A DNA stretch of 64,000 nt from Oxytricha trifallax (GCA_000711775.1 ARYC01000411.1:1-64000); one strand, 5' to 3'; shown: positions 37,201-47,083, counted from the first letter of the stretch. Translations and numbers: made by a program. Notes: a model not told the origin generated them from the sequence alone.

Positions 37201-39576
37201 GCCTAAATTGACCTAGACACTTCACTTTAAAGCTACCTTATATTAAAGACTCCTTTGATAAGAAGTTATCAATGATCATCAGTATGCATACAAGGTGTAT
37301 CCCTTCAACTATCTCTTAAGTGATGATAAATACTAGATGGAGTATACAAATGAGTATCAAGTACTCACTCAAGCAAAGTTCAAAGAGTGTAGATACTTAA
37401 TAAAGTTAGATGCTGTTCTCCTCGCCAAGGATCATGTTGCTTTCAGACTCCCACTCTATGAAATGACCCTAAGAGATTTCATTACAGATCAAAGAAATCA
37501 TAAGTAGCTTGGATAAATAGCAACTCAGACCATACAAGGTATAAAAGAGCTTCACAAGTTAGGGTTTGTTCACAGAGATTTGAAGCCAGAAAATATAATG
37601 ATAAACTTCTCACCAGTAAGAGTAGCAATAATCGATTTCAATAGAGCCTAAAGAGTGGAAGTATCAAGGCTTGGAACTGTAATGGGAACGCAAGGGTACT
37701 ATCCAGAAAGAGAAGACTGGAGAGATGGTGACTTTTAGTGGGATGTGTGGGCTTTAGCAGCAATAATAATAGAGTGCGATATGCCTCGCAACGATTACTA
37801 CTCTACAAGGTGTGAGAAGGATGCTAAACAAAGAATAAAGCAATTTATTGACAGAACAAGAGTATCTCAATCAATGAAATAAATGGCAGAGTCAATAATA
37901 ATAAAACCAAACTCAAGATCAGACATATCAATAGAGCAGATAGAGTTGTGGTTAAGTAAGATAAACTTCAGACCTCTACCACATGATCCTAAAGTGCATT
38001 TTGAGTGATTAAATTAAATACATTTACTATAAATTTCACATTAAAACCTATTAATAACCCCAACCCCTAACAAATTCCCTACAAATCAAAGCACTTATAA
38101 ACCTCATTAAGGGGTTTTGGGGTTTTGAATGTACATGAGATCAAACCCTGTAACCATTATGTTTTTGTCATAGATGATAGTCTTTAGTATTTCAAAGTCT
38201 CTCTTTTAGTCATCACTCAATTACTTGAGTGCTCTTAGTAGTTTTATTTCAACATTTTGGTTTTTGCTTCTGTATGTCTAAGCATTTTACTTAAATTTAT
38301 CTCCCAGTATGAGACTTGAATTGAAAGAATCTTCAAGCGAAGCTTATCTCAATTTTTACTGATTTTCTTTATCTTTCTTCTTGGTTTCTTCAAACTAATC
38401 TTACTGTGCAATTGGCTTATTTGAGATTGATCTTTAATCTTAATCAATTTTCTTGAACTTCTAAGGAACATTGCTAGTTTCAGTAAGTGTTTAGTTTATT
38501 TGCTTTTTTTATGCTAAGTTGCCTGATTTTAATTGCTAGTTTTGACCTAAAAGCTTTTGTTCTCTCTTGTTTTTGGGGAGGTACCTATTTTGATCAATCA
38601 CTGGAATCTGTTATGAAATATTTTATGCATTTGCAACTTCTGGTTGAATAGAAATTGGAAGAACTTATTTTTCACTTTGATCTCCATAAAAACTAACAAG
38701 GTTATTATTCAATTGTAATAATTCAAGAGATAAATTTAATGAATGTTTTAGGGATTATTTAGATTTAATTAAATCGATAATTCCCCATTAATTCAAGATT
38801 TAGATAGTATTTACTATAGTGAAGATAGTACTTTTAGAAATTAAATATTCAAGTAAAATGTAAAGTTATTATTACAATCTGAGTTTGTATTAACTTAAGA
38901 CAATTATTTATATTCATTGATATTTATTAAAAATTCTTAATAAATTATTTGTATCTTACGATATCTCTCCACTTGCAAAAATCTTCAATGATTCTGGAAA
39001 TTTGTTCAGGTTCTATTATGATAACGTTGACTCCTTCGTTAACAGTGAATTTCAGCCTACCTCCTACTTTGTTAAGGTATCCAATCAGAGTTTTATTCTC
39101 CCTTTGCTAAATGTTAAACTAAACTTAACTAATAAATAATTCTGATAAAGCTTCTTAAATTTAGCAGGGTTGACATTTCTTCTGTGAGGTACAGCGCTTG
39201 TGCTAATCTGATTAGCCGGAACAAAGGTATTAAATCTCAAAATAGGTTGTGCAAATCTCCTACCATCTTGAGTTTCTACATTAGTTAGCTGCCTGCTTTA
39301 AGTCATCTAGCCACCTACTTAGTTCTAACTTAAGTTCTAGTAAATTTGACTACTTTCGTAAGATTGATAAGTGTAGAAGATGAGATCCTTCATGTCGTAT
39401 CTCCTGTGAAATTCTTACACACATTGATCTTGGCGATCGAAGATAATCTCATAGATCTCTTCCTTTAAAATCTTTGAAAGCTCTTGCTGAGTTTTGAAGG
39501 GGGAGGGAAACTCCAAAGGATTTTACTAGTCTTAGAAGCCTTCATGTTCAAATTTCAATTGCTTATTTCTGATCAT
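28274..39576 (-). CDS. Zinc-finger protein (DBF4-type-like finger), split by TBE and MITE
   Basis: The reading starts MIRNKQLKFEHEGFQDQQNP at 39576. It passes QPILRFNTFVPANQISTSAV and LIGYLNKVGGRLKFTVNEGV (about 39090), then Q-rich sequence to VTGFDLMYI at 38131. An 8.1 kb nested TBE pair (30041-38127, AAT duplication) follows. Removing it joins DLMYI to TVSKFTCFTADF in frame. Next come DKCFVCEGTIQEENYKAHLK-SDLH (about 29620), a C-x2-C-x11-H-x5-H finger like that of DBF4 proteins, a basic KRRGGRRKKQ patch and a Q-rich tail. Palindromic element 3 lies in the tail. One frame across it reads RELQKQQQQQWISDQQENF and ends at TGA 28276-28274, but how this connects to the upstream exon is unresolved. 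DBF4 activates the Cdc7 replication kinase, but the rest of the protein does not clearly support that, so treat it as a DNA-binding protein candidate. Confidence 0.6.
28350..28766. mobile_element. Long-palindrome MITE-like element 3
   Basis: The third member of the family, with ends TATTGAAGGAATACATTG and CTCTATTCCTACAATA. The arms match element 1 closely around GGAGCG(A/T)GATAACT and GCGATAAAATAGTACTACC, but the two arms now differ at many positions, so this copy looks older. It is bounded by TA and lies in the 3' coding part of the minus-strand zinc-finger gene. Confidence 0.78.
30041..30118 (+). repeat. TBE A left terminal inverted repeat
   Basis: 78 bp starting C A4 C4 A4 C4 and ending at GGGGTTATTAAT. 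Identical, inverted, to 38050-38127. Confidence 0.93.
31085..32132 (+). pseudogene. TBE B transposase (42-kDa type), two frameshifts
   Basis: Starts MRGLGSVYDIEYIDYC. It shifts frame near 31130, before LKPILNYTSIARLLHKSPAT, then re-enters and reads to SIKTEQYIKFLQQL. It shifts again by one base near 31808 (TACGCGACTAAGAG against TACCCTGAATAAGAG in A). DDE residues are preserved in FIHANEAVFTF, LFVDNLSVHKT and YSPQFNGIELYWG. It ends RFCVYKQVLDLNE, TGA 32130. The stop is seven bases from the converging 22-kDa gene. Confidence 0.85.
32139..32922 (-). CDS. TBE B 22-kDa protein
   Basis: The conserved TBE protein of unknown function. It starts MESMNDAMKRIQSQDLIGKF at 32922, passes SIIVGLFLPTQEGTKISFLK, YPEISVTNLNDDAMSDPDVA, LSNKLPERNFFFGVLATLNP and RYSISPEEKEKQGIK, and ends in a charged tail with MNIDAGAGTKRRN, TGA 32141-32139. 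Small frame shifts may be present near 32700 and in the tail (about 32400). It is divergent from the zinc-finger/kinase gene and shares a palindrome-rich promoter region with it. Confidence 0.8.
32940..33480. promoter_or_regulatory. TBE B divergent promoter region with palindromic motifs
   Basis: Between the start codons of the 22-kDa and zinc-finger/kinase genes. AGGAGGTCCTCC at about 33144-33155 and GGAGGACCTCCT at about 33271-33282 are palindromes. Scattered half-sites include TTAGGAG and CCTCCAAA. These motifs are absent from the coding parts. A binding site for an element-encoded protein is an inference. Confidence 0.45.
33487..34928 (+). pseudogene. TBE B zinc-finger/kinase protein (57-kDa type), multiple frameshifts
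   Basis: Starts MSANLLRRAALLGQNQSKLS. Two C2H2 fingers follow a frameshift near 33745: CKECNKVFPYKSTYKRHLRD-IH, and a second finger whose first cysteine context is shifted (LEFCEKPYSHTRDLKVHLKK). The kinase part retains the nucleotide-lobe region (AYKIYPFNYFLADDKF), VHRDLKPENIMINF and IIDFNRAQRV (DFN in place of DFG), then GYFPEREDWRDGDTQWDIWA. Frames change near 34390 and 34545. Likely inactive as written. Confidence 0.82.
35338..36124 (-). pseudogene. TBE A 22-kDa protein, frameshifted
   Basis: Starts MESMNDAMKRVQAQELIQRF at 36124. It continues LDYVVGLFLPTMEGTRISFL and PNYPEISVTNLYDDAMNDPE. A one-base deletion near 35818 (GTTCGCAG) breaks the frame before YLPTKKQLSNKLPERNYFFG. A second shift lies near 35580, before the tail with MNIDAGAGSKRRN. 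Stop 35340-35338. Function unknown; conserved across TBEs. Confidence 0.8.
36130..36555. promoter_or_regulatory. TBE A divergent promoter region
   Basis: Non-coding stretch between the divergent 22-kDa and zinc-finger/kinase genes. It contains ATTAGGAGTTGCTCCTAAAT (about 36340-36359), an interrupted palindrome with arms TTAGGAG/CTCCTAA, and the related CCTATAGGAGCAACCTTTAGG near 36210. The position matches the palindrome region of TBE B but the sequence differs. Confidence 0.4.
36560..38008 (+). pseudogene. TBE A zinc-finger/kinase protein (57-kDa type), frameshifted but kinase half open
   Basis: Starts MSANILRKTTALPQNQMRLT. The first finger (FCEQCERE...) is broken near 36832, where an extra GA in a GAGAGAGA run shifts the frame. 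The second finger, YECFECHKQYAHIRDLRKHL, is intact. A further shift lies near 37265. From there to TGA 38006 the frame is open: DDHQYAYKVYPFNYLLSDDK, YEMTLRDFI, GFVHRDLKPENIMINFSP, IIDFNRAQRV, GYYPEREDWRDGDFQWDVWA and FRPLPHDPKVHFE. The HRDLKPEN loop is canonical and the DFG motif is DFN. Family role unknown; a kinase fused to zinc fingers could modify or target other element or host proteins. Confidence 0.85.
38050..38127 (-). repeat. TBE A right terminal inverted repeat
   Basis: Exact inverted copy of 30041-30118, ending GGGGTTTTGGGGTTTTG before the AAT duplication. Confidence 0.93.
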
Positions 39577-39984
39577 CTCGAATAAGTTTTGTTAGTGCAA
39601 ACTCTTATAATAAAAAGTTTATTTAATAAATGGGATAAAGAAAATTAATATCTATATTAGTATTTATGTTATACTTGAATTCATTTTAGAAGAAGTTTTA
39701 ATTAAATTAAAAAGATTTAAAATTCAAATAAACAGATCGTTATCACAGTATTGATGTATTTAGTTATTTCACTTTATTTTGCTAATTTTTTACTGTATTA
39801 TGCTTAAATAACTAAAATGGGAGTGGTATCAAAAGAATATTTGTTTTTTGTTTGGTTTTAACATGAATTAAGTTAGCTAAGTAGGAAATCGAGCATTGTT
39901 ATAATAAATAATACAACTCAAATACTGATTACCATTTCTTATATATAGGACTATAAATGATTGATAAAATTTATGAATTTTCAC

Positions 39985-41960
39985 TCATTAAGGGGTTGCT
40001 GCATTTACGATACTAATGGCTGTTGCATCATTTAATTTTTCAATAGCAAAAGCTTAATCTATATAAGGGGAATACGGGATAAAAATAGCCTGGAATTGAA
40101 CCAAGTCAACTTCTGGAAGAGGTACATACTAAAAATAGATTCCTTGTGACCTCCTCTTTGTATTTAAATATACAAACTCTGCCTCCACGTTAGCCACCTC
40201 TTTGCTGACCAACACCACCTCTTTGGTTGTATTAGTTTGGCATCATACCTTGACCTTGAGGACCTAAAATAATGATAATTGAGGAGGATATGAGCTAGCT
40301 CTGGTGAGATTCAAAATGTTGCTGATAAATTAGTTAATTTATTGGCTTTCTTTCTTCTTTCTCTCTTGCTCCTTCTCTTCCTTAGACACCCAAAGTTCCT
40401 ATACAATTCATACTAGACATACTGATAGCTTTTTGTGCACCGAGTACGGTATCATAGAGAATCCCAAATACTTTCAGTTTAAATTGTAATTAATCAAATA
40501 GATTGTAAAAAATTTTATGGTAAATAATAATATATTCAAGTGCTGAATGGGAATTAAAATTTTAATTTTTAAATCTACGGTATGGCTGATTCTTAATTTA
40601 TTGTTGATTGTATTTTATATAATTAAAAAGGGAAAAAATTATGAAAATAAGAAACCTCTCTTTGGTATCTAATTATACTAATAAGTAATTATTCAATGTT
40701 TTAATTCTTTTTTAAATAGAAAAATATTATGCTTTACAGAGAAAATGATTAAGTTAAGTGTCTTTAAATAAAAGATTTTAGTAAAATGAAATAATTCATT
40801 AAAACATATATAAGACTTCAATTTATGATTGATTTTTAAAAATATAATTTCTTTTTGTTTTGTAAATAAAATGTATCTTGCATTATGTAATTCATTGTTT
40901 TGTATTAACAATTATGTAAAAAGACTAATAATTTCTCATTAAAGCTTTCAGATTTTGAATGTAAGCGAATTGATATGGTTGAACTTCTTGGTCTTCAATC
41001 TTCTTGACAAACTTGGTGAGCTTGATTGACACAATGTTTGCGTCTTTCATTGAGAAAGTCTTTCTGAGCTCTTCTTCAGTAACTTCATTGGGGATGAATT
41101 TAATGTAGATGTTGGAGTTGAATGTCTTATTCAAGTTCTGGGTGATTGGGTTCAATCTTGATCCCTGAGTGGGCTCATTGTCCTTCTTGCTAATGTGCTG
41201 GTTCACGATCAAGAATTAGTCGTCAATCTACTTCTTGTTCATTTCTAACACGGCAGCTTCGAATTTGTAAAAAAGCAGACATAACCGTAATCCTTAAGGT
41301 TTCCTTACTCATCGCGTTGAACAGTGACTGATTCAATCTCACCAAACTTGCCGAAGAGTCCCTTGAGCTAGTCGTCATCAGTTCCCTTTGGCAAGTTCTT
41401 AACAAACAAGTTGTTGAACTTGGTTTGTTGGGGGTTCTCTCTGGTAGCTTTCTTCTCATGTCTGTTGATCTCAATCTTCTTACCTTTGATCTCAGCTTGA
41501 TTCATGGCATTCAATGCTTTTTCAGCTTCTTCCTCGCTTTACTGTTATACTATAAACTTTATAACTAGGGATAGGTCTCAAGTTTCAATGATTAAATATC
41601 ACCAAACTGCTTAAAAATTGAATGGGGATTGTATTTTAAAAGTTTATTTGATTCAAGGTTTTTCACAAGAAGATTTGCCTTTGGGTTATAATCGAACTTT
41701 GAAACATAAAATAGAAATATTTATATTGATATATCTTGAAGACATCTATCTGCCTCTTCTTTGGAGTTGAATTGGAGGTAACCATAACCATTTATATTGT
41801 TCTAAATTAAACCATGGCTGGTGAACAATTTGAAGAAATCGATAAATTATCTCAATATTGCTGACGTACAAGCTGGGGAACTTGTTCTTCTCCTTTATCA
41901 AATTGACTCTGAAGAGACAGGGAGTTGCATGGAAAAAATTAAAAATTATCATTACATTTT
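39985..41960 (-). CDS. Poly(A)-binding-protein-like block set: RRMs and RGG linker
   Basis: Minus-strand blocks of an RNA-binding protein. Partial RRM end: NGYGYLQFNSKEEADRCLQD (about 41800). RRM: NLLVKNLESNKLLKYNPHS with FKQFGDIQSLKLET (about 41670-41560). RRM: NLFVKNLPKGTDDDQLKGLF then GKFGEIESVTVQRDE (about 41430-41310). RRM: SNIYIKFIPNEVTEEELRKT (about 41130-41040). A low-complexity linker follows, GPQGQGMMPNQYNQRGGVGQ then QRGGQRGGR (about 40260-40190), and a tail ending VNAATPQ, TGA 39987-39985. RRM order and RNP motifs fit poly(A)-binding proteins. At about 41275 a run of six T breaks the frame (one more T would restore it). The N-terminus is missing here; see the neighbouring set at 42.05-44.3 kb. 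Confidence 0.7.
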
Positions 41961-42052
41961 ATAATTTGATTTTTCTATTTGAATGATTGATATACCCTTT
42001 CATATTTCACTATATTCACTCATTAACTTTTGATACTTTATTAATTACTTCT

Positions 42053-44343
42053 TCATGACTGTTGCATCTAAGCTTGGCTGAGAAGACTCATAGCTTCACT
42101 GGCCTTGGTAGTAAAGTATTGTTGATTGGTGAGAAGTAAATTGAAATCTACAGCGTTCTCATCAATTAACATACCGGTAATCTTGCCTGCGAATTGTGGG
42201 CCGAAAGCTTAAGAATTTTTTTTAAGATTCATATTAGTTATGATTCTTTTCACCAATATCAACGACAGCCTGGAATATATAGAGAATAATATCTCATAGC
42301 TGGGTTGAATCCGCGTTGTACTCCAAATTATTGAGGTTGGATTTATTATTGTTAGAATTATGGATTGTTGTATTATTGTGGGAAAGCAGCTATAATGTTT
42401 TATAAGTTCCACTAAGAGAGGCTTATTACCAAACACAGTTTTTATAATGATAAGTTAATAATTGACATTGACCTCCTCTTGGGCCACCTCTGCCTCCTTT
42501 ATCAAACTAAAATTAAAACCATGTAATTTCCATCCAAACATTTGTAAAGTATTACACTTAATATAGGAAGTAGTTTATTTTTTAATAAGTTAAATTTTTC
42601 TATTATTTAAATCCTCTCAAATACTGACTCCACTACCCGCTAAATGATTGATATAAATACAAATGTAAAACTTATTATGAAAGCTTACTCGATAGTTGGA
42701 TAAACAGAGTTACCAACGAATTGCTTCTTTTCATTGAGTATTTTCTTGGTTAATTAGACTGGATGTGTTCTAATAAATATCTATATTGGAAGAGGCAATA
42801 ATGGAATTTGTTGGAATTATTATTATTGTGGAATTGGCATAGCTGGGTTAGTAAGAAATGCTATTTTTTATTGATGACCTCCAATATTACCAGCGTAATT
42901 TCCTCTGTGACCTCAAATTTATTAGAAAACTTAAATAGCTTGAGGAACTCCCTACACGTTATTGTAGCCCTGACCTGGCTGTTATTGAGGAGGATATGCT
43001 AAATAAAGTAAAATAAAATATTATTTATCTTAAATAGACTCATAAAAAATAAAATATATTATTCTTATTGACCATTGAGCACATAGTTGTTCATGTCTTA
43101 TAACAAATAGTATTTATAAAGATTAATATAAATAATTCTATCACAAATTTTTTTTGAAACTGAGTGCACGATTCTAAGAGCTTCAATTATTAGTTTTTTT
43201 TTGTAATTTAATTATAATTTTTAATTTAAATTTAATAATTAATTTTGTTTGGGAAAGCAGCTGGTTGTTATGGTGGTCTTTATGCGTATTATTATTGATG
43301 ACTATCTAATAATATGATCCAAAAGTTCCACTAAAATAGTATAATATACTTTGTACAACACAGTTGATTAATCAAAGGTCTGGATAGCTTTTTATTATAT
43401 TCCTGTACTTTTTCAATAATTATCATAGCAGCTTCAGCATGATCGGGTTCCTTAAAGCAGACATAATTAAATAAATTAGAGATTGTAGACTATAAATCCT
43501 TATTAAATTATTCTCGCTTTGGAATTGGATGAAAGCATAACCTCTGCTTGAACCGTCTGGATAGGTCTTAATTAAATATCTAATATTGGTATAAATATAA
43601 GAATGCTTAAAGCTATCAAATAATTCCTGTTAAGTTACTTCCTTATCAAGGTTTGAATAATTTTAATTTGTTTACATTATGATATTGCTAACTTTGAAAC
43701 TTGAGAAAGAAAAGTTAAAAATTCTAAGAGCTTGACCATTGAGCAAATAAAATACTTCATTTTTATGAGATTCATGTCTTTAAGAAGTTATGTGGATAAA
43801 ATTCATAACCAAGTGGCTTACTAGTTCTCTTATGGAGCACAACTTTTGCGCTCTTAAGTCTGAAACCATGGCTGAATCACATTTAATTATTAATGAAATC
43901 GAGATCAAAGAAGTTTTCCTTTGGAAGGTTGCTGACATCAGTACATATACTATAAAAATACTTTTTACATATACCACTTGTTCTTCTCTTCTTTGCTAAC
44001 TGGAGCAGCACGGGGGTTTCCAAGAGAGAGATTTTAGAGTTGCTCATTGAATTGTTGACCGGGGAGTTGCATGGCTGCGGGATTACCGAGGTAGGCACCG
44101 GGATTCATTTGAGGGATTTGTTACTATTATTGCATTCCGTAGACCTGGGGGGGAATTTGTTGCATCATTTGTTGGGGGACCATTCAATATCAAATTAAGT
44201 ACTTAAAATGAAAATTCAATAATCACATAAATTGAAAAAATGTTATAAAACTTAATCATTAATTTCTAAACCTATTTATATTTTAAATAATTTAATTTTT
44301 TCATGATTTGTCTTTGTTGTTGGGCGGGTTGCATGTTCATCAT
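42053..44343 (-). CDS. Poly(A)-binding-protein-like block set: N-terminus, RRMs, linker and MLLE
   Basis: Starts MMNMQPAQQQRQIM at 44343. A short IES (ATG at both sides) joins it to VPQQMMQQIPPQVYGM and NPGAYLGNPAAMQLPGQQ. RRM-like blocks follow: VSNLPKENFFDLDF with AKVVLHKRTSKPLGYEF (about 43960-43790), SNLDKEVTQQELFDSFKHS with YPDGSSRGYAFIQF (about 43670-43510) and CFKEPDHAEAAMIIIEKVQE (about 43460). Then come Q/P-rich linkers (43300, 42960, 42350), an RGGRGGPRGG block (42500) and the MLLE/PABC domain, PQFAGKITGMLIDENAVDF then NLLLTNQQYFTTKASEAMSL, ending at TGA 42055-42053. The KITGML core is diagnostic for cytoplasmic poly(A)-binding protein, which controls mRNA translation and stability. 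Only about two RRMs lie here; the rest may be in the set at 40.0-42.0 kb. Confidence 0.72.
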
Positions 44344-44918
44344 TTTGATATTGCGAGTTTCAATTATAAATATTTTTATGCTATTCTGTAATTCCTTTTA
44401 TAATTTATTTATTATTATAGTAATTATATATAGTTGTTGATTGTAAAGGTAAAGGTTTGGGTGGAAACTTTATTAAAGATTTAATATATTAAATATTAAT
44501 TTATGAGGAGGCTCAATCACTTTTATACTGCAAATACTAGTCTATTTAATACTGTCAAAATTACAATAAATAATTATTATTATTTATATACTTTACCCGA
44601 TAATTTATTAATCATATAAAATTATATAAAAGTAATCAGAATTAAGATTTTAAAATATTAAATTTAAGTGAATTAAATAATTCAATTTGAATATATATTT
44701 GCAATAATAGTGATTTATAGGGAGATTAAAATAATCTAATTTTTGCTAAATTTTGTCGATTTATCTAATCAAATCATATTATATTGCCCGCACTATTCTA
44801 ATTCATTTCTTATTGATATTTTCATATTAAAATAATCTTTGATTGTAATCAATATTTATATTTAATATTGTTTAATATCTTTGAAAATATAAATTACTAG
44901 AACTAATACAAAATTTTA
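44344..44918. other. AT-rich spacer
   Basis: No protein-like reading. Separates the poly(A)-binding-protein locus from displaced block 2 of the hydrolase gene. Confidence 0.35.
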
Positions 44919-45007
44919 AACATCAATAGCTTTTTAAGATGCTGAGGATATTTGCAAGCATATTGTCCGCAGACATAGCCTCCAAAAGAATGTTCTGCTA
45001 GATAAAA
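44919..45007 (-). other. Hydrolase block 2: displaced nucleophile-elbow MDS
   Basis: 89 bp coding for EHSFGGYVCGQYACKYPQHL and LKKLLM. The serine of the HSFGG elbow is the expected catalytic nucleophile; the first position is Glu rather than the usual Gly. It lies about 900 bp from its neighbour block 3 and about 1.4 kb from block 1, which is on the other strand. Confidence 0.92.
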
Positions 45008-46873
45008 TATAATAAAAATTACAATAGATTATCAATAATTTAATTGTATTTTAGTGAAATTTCTTCTAAAAATAGAATGATTTATAAGAAGGAAAATAAT
45101 TATCAAAGATAGTTTGATAATAAGCTATTATTTAAATTTTTAACTTTAAGAACGCTTAAGACTGCTTATAATGATATATTCCTTTTTATTATAGTATATT
45201 GATGATTTTCAGAGGCTTAACATTTCTTTTTACTTAGCCTCCTCGTGGTCTGTGTCCTCATCAATTAAAATATTTGAATCGTCTTTCAATGAAAGCCCTC
45301 TCATTGGATTACCAAGCTAAAAATTTAATATTTTATGCATTTATTGATAACAAAATGTTTCAAAATATTTGCTTTTGAGTTTACCCCCCTAATATAGTTC
45401 TCGTTTATATTATTATTAAAAGCTAAACAGAGACTCTGTTGTTTAAGCTATTAACATCCTTCTTGTAAAGTTTCTCTTCAGTCATATAAATATCCTGAAC
45501 GATTTGCTGTACAAATTCATCAGGGTTGTCTAGGTACATATGATGATCTGAGTTTGTGATCATGTACAGTTGACTCACTCCATCAGCGAAAAATTTGTTT
45601 CTTTCGATTGTGCGTTGACCACCCTTTGGGTCCATCCAGTCAATGTCTCCATAGTAGAAACTTATGGGGATTGGGAAGTCAGGGTTTCCTAGTCTCGACT
45701 CAACTTCTAAAGCGTTGTGAGCAAACATTAAGCAAATTTTTATCCTAAAACTATTAAGAAAAAGTGAATCTTTACAAAGAACTTTGCTAATTTCTATAAA
45801 CAAGATATATAAATAACATTCCAAGTTTAAAGCAAATGAAAATAGCATACTCTGTTGAGCCTTCTCTCATCAAAATTTGATGCATGTAGTTTAACATTGC
45901 GTCAAATTCATCTTTCGGTAGCGAGGACATTCTCTTCTAAATATTTATATTATTCCTTAAATCATGAATGTATAATTTTTTGTATATTTATTCTCTTGTT
46001 CAAATAACTCTTGATAATTTTCTTGCCCATACATTGACCAGCTCCTCTCATTATTCCAAATGGAGACCACTTCTTTTCCCAGACGGATTTTGCAATAGAT
46101 TTCAACAGTTTTCCTGGTTTCTTGCCATTTTTGAAAGTCATCTGAGAGATGTCAAAATCAGGAGCAACATGCACAACTCCTGCAGGTGACAACATCAAAA
46201 GCTTTTTATATCTATGTCAATAATTAGTAAAATGATTTCTAATTAAGCAATATATACTTTATAGAAATTATTTTGACTCTAAATACTTAAAAACATTGAT
46301 AAATGACGTGTATTTAAAATGAAAAATAGTATAAATCCTAAAACATTTTACTCAGAAAATTAAATCTTTTTTTTATTATAAGATCTTATTAATTATGGGA
46401 CAGTGTGAAAGTGCTGTGAGCGATACAAGGCTTGCAGAAACCGAACTTGAAATAATAAAATTATCTGGAATTCCACTAAGTGAGCTTGAAGTATCAAGTA
46501 TTTATCTTAATATCGATGGAGATTTCGCAAGAACAATAAGGTGTGGAAATGTAAGTTCAAAGCCAATTTTTGAATATATCTTTTTAATCATCATTTCAAG
46601 ATTTAAAAATATAAACTAAACCATCTTTTTTTATAGAGAGAAGGAGAGACTTTAGTCCTTGTGCATGGTTATGGAGGATCAGGCTTGGTTTTCTATAAAA
46701 TAATGAAAGATCTGGCAGAACACTTCAATCTGTACTTAGTTGACATTATTGGAATGGGAGCCAGCAGCAGGCCCAAATTTGATGCCAAAACAGCAGATGA
46801 AGCCGATGATTATTTTGTCAATTTCTTGGAAACATGGAGACAAAAAGTCGAACTTGATAACTTTTATCTAGCA
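44919..46873. CDS. Scrambled alpha/beta hydrolase gene (ABHD4/5-like), six blocks
   Basis: Germline order from left to right is block 2(-), 6(-), 5(-), 4(-), 3(-), 1(+). Block 1 (46395-46873, +) starts MGQCESAVSDTRLAETELEI, has an intron at 46551-46636 and carries LVLVHGYGGSG (oxyanion loop) and IIGMGASSRP, ending NFYLA. Block 2 (45007-44919, -) adds the nucleophile elbow EHSFGGYVCGQYACKYPQHL. Block 3 (46208-45990, -) continues LLMLSPAGVVHVAPDFD. Block 4 (45936-45830, -) is MSSLPKDEFDAMLNYMHQIL. Block 5 (45737-45420, -) has SFYYGDIDWMDPKGG (acid) and ITNSDHHMYLDNPDEF (catalytic His region). Block 6 (45321-45209, -) ends the protein. Pointers are TTTTATCTAGCA, TAAAAAGCT.TTGATGTT, AAGAGAAT, ATTTGCTT and TTTAGCTT. 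All five joins keep the frame. A lipid hydrolase or acyltransferase role is inferred from the family. Confidence 0.93.
46395..46873 (+). other. Hydrolase block 1 (inverted relative to the others)
   Basis: The only plus-strand block. It carries the start codon, a spliceosomal intron at 46551-46636 (GTAAGT...TTATAG) and pointer TTTTATCTAGCA at 46862-46873. The same pointer, reverse-complemented, opens block 2 at 44996-45007. Confidence 0.92.
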
Positions 46874-46879
46874 TCATAG

Positions 46880-47083
46880 TCAAAACATTAGTTTAAATCA
46901 TACATTCATAAAGTAAGAAAGTTAAGAATCTGATGTAATTGTAATAAAATTATTATTTGATTAGGATATTTATCTGTAGTGTTAATCTAAAGTTTGGTTA
47001 GATATATCTTAATATTTTCCAAGAAGTTTACTATAGATTAGGTTTGTCATGCTTTAATAAGCCAATTTATTTTGTCTCTAAAT
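46880..47083. other. Spacer between hydrolase block 1 and the channel gene
   Basis: AT-rich, no coding block recognised. The two genes converge here. Confidence 0.35.

Larger units (their letters stand above)
30041..38127 (+). mobile_element. TBE transposon A (outer), interrupted by TBE B
   Basis: A telomere-bearing element. Both ends begin CAAAACCCCAAAACCCC and the two 78-bp terminal inverted repeats (30041-30118 and 38050-38127) are identical. Target duplication AAT is at 30038-30040 and 38128-38130, fitting the ANT preference known for TBEs. Without the nested element it is about 3.94 kb, normal for the family. It has the standard three genes: transposase (+), 22-kDa protein (-) and zinc-finger/kinase (+). 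It sits in coding sequence of the minus-strand zinc-finger gene. Confidence 0.93.
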
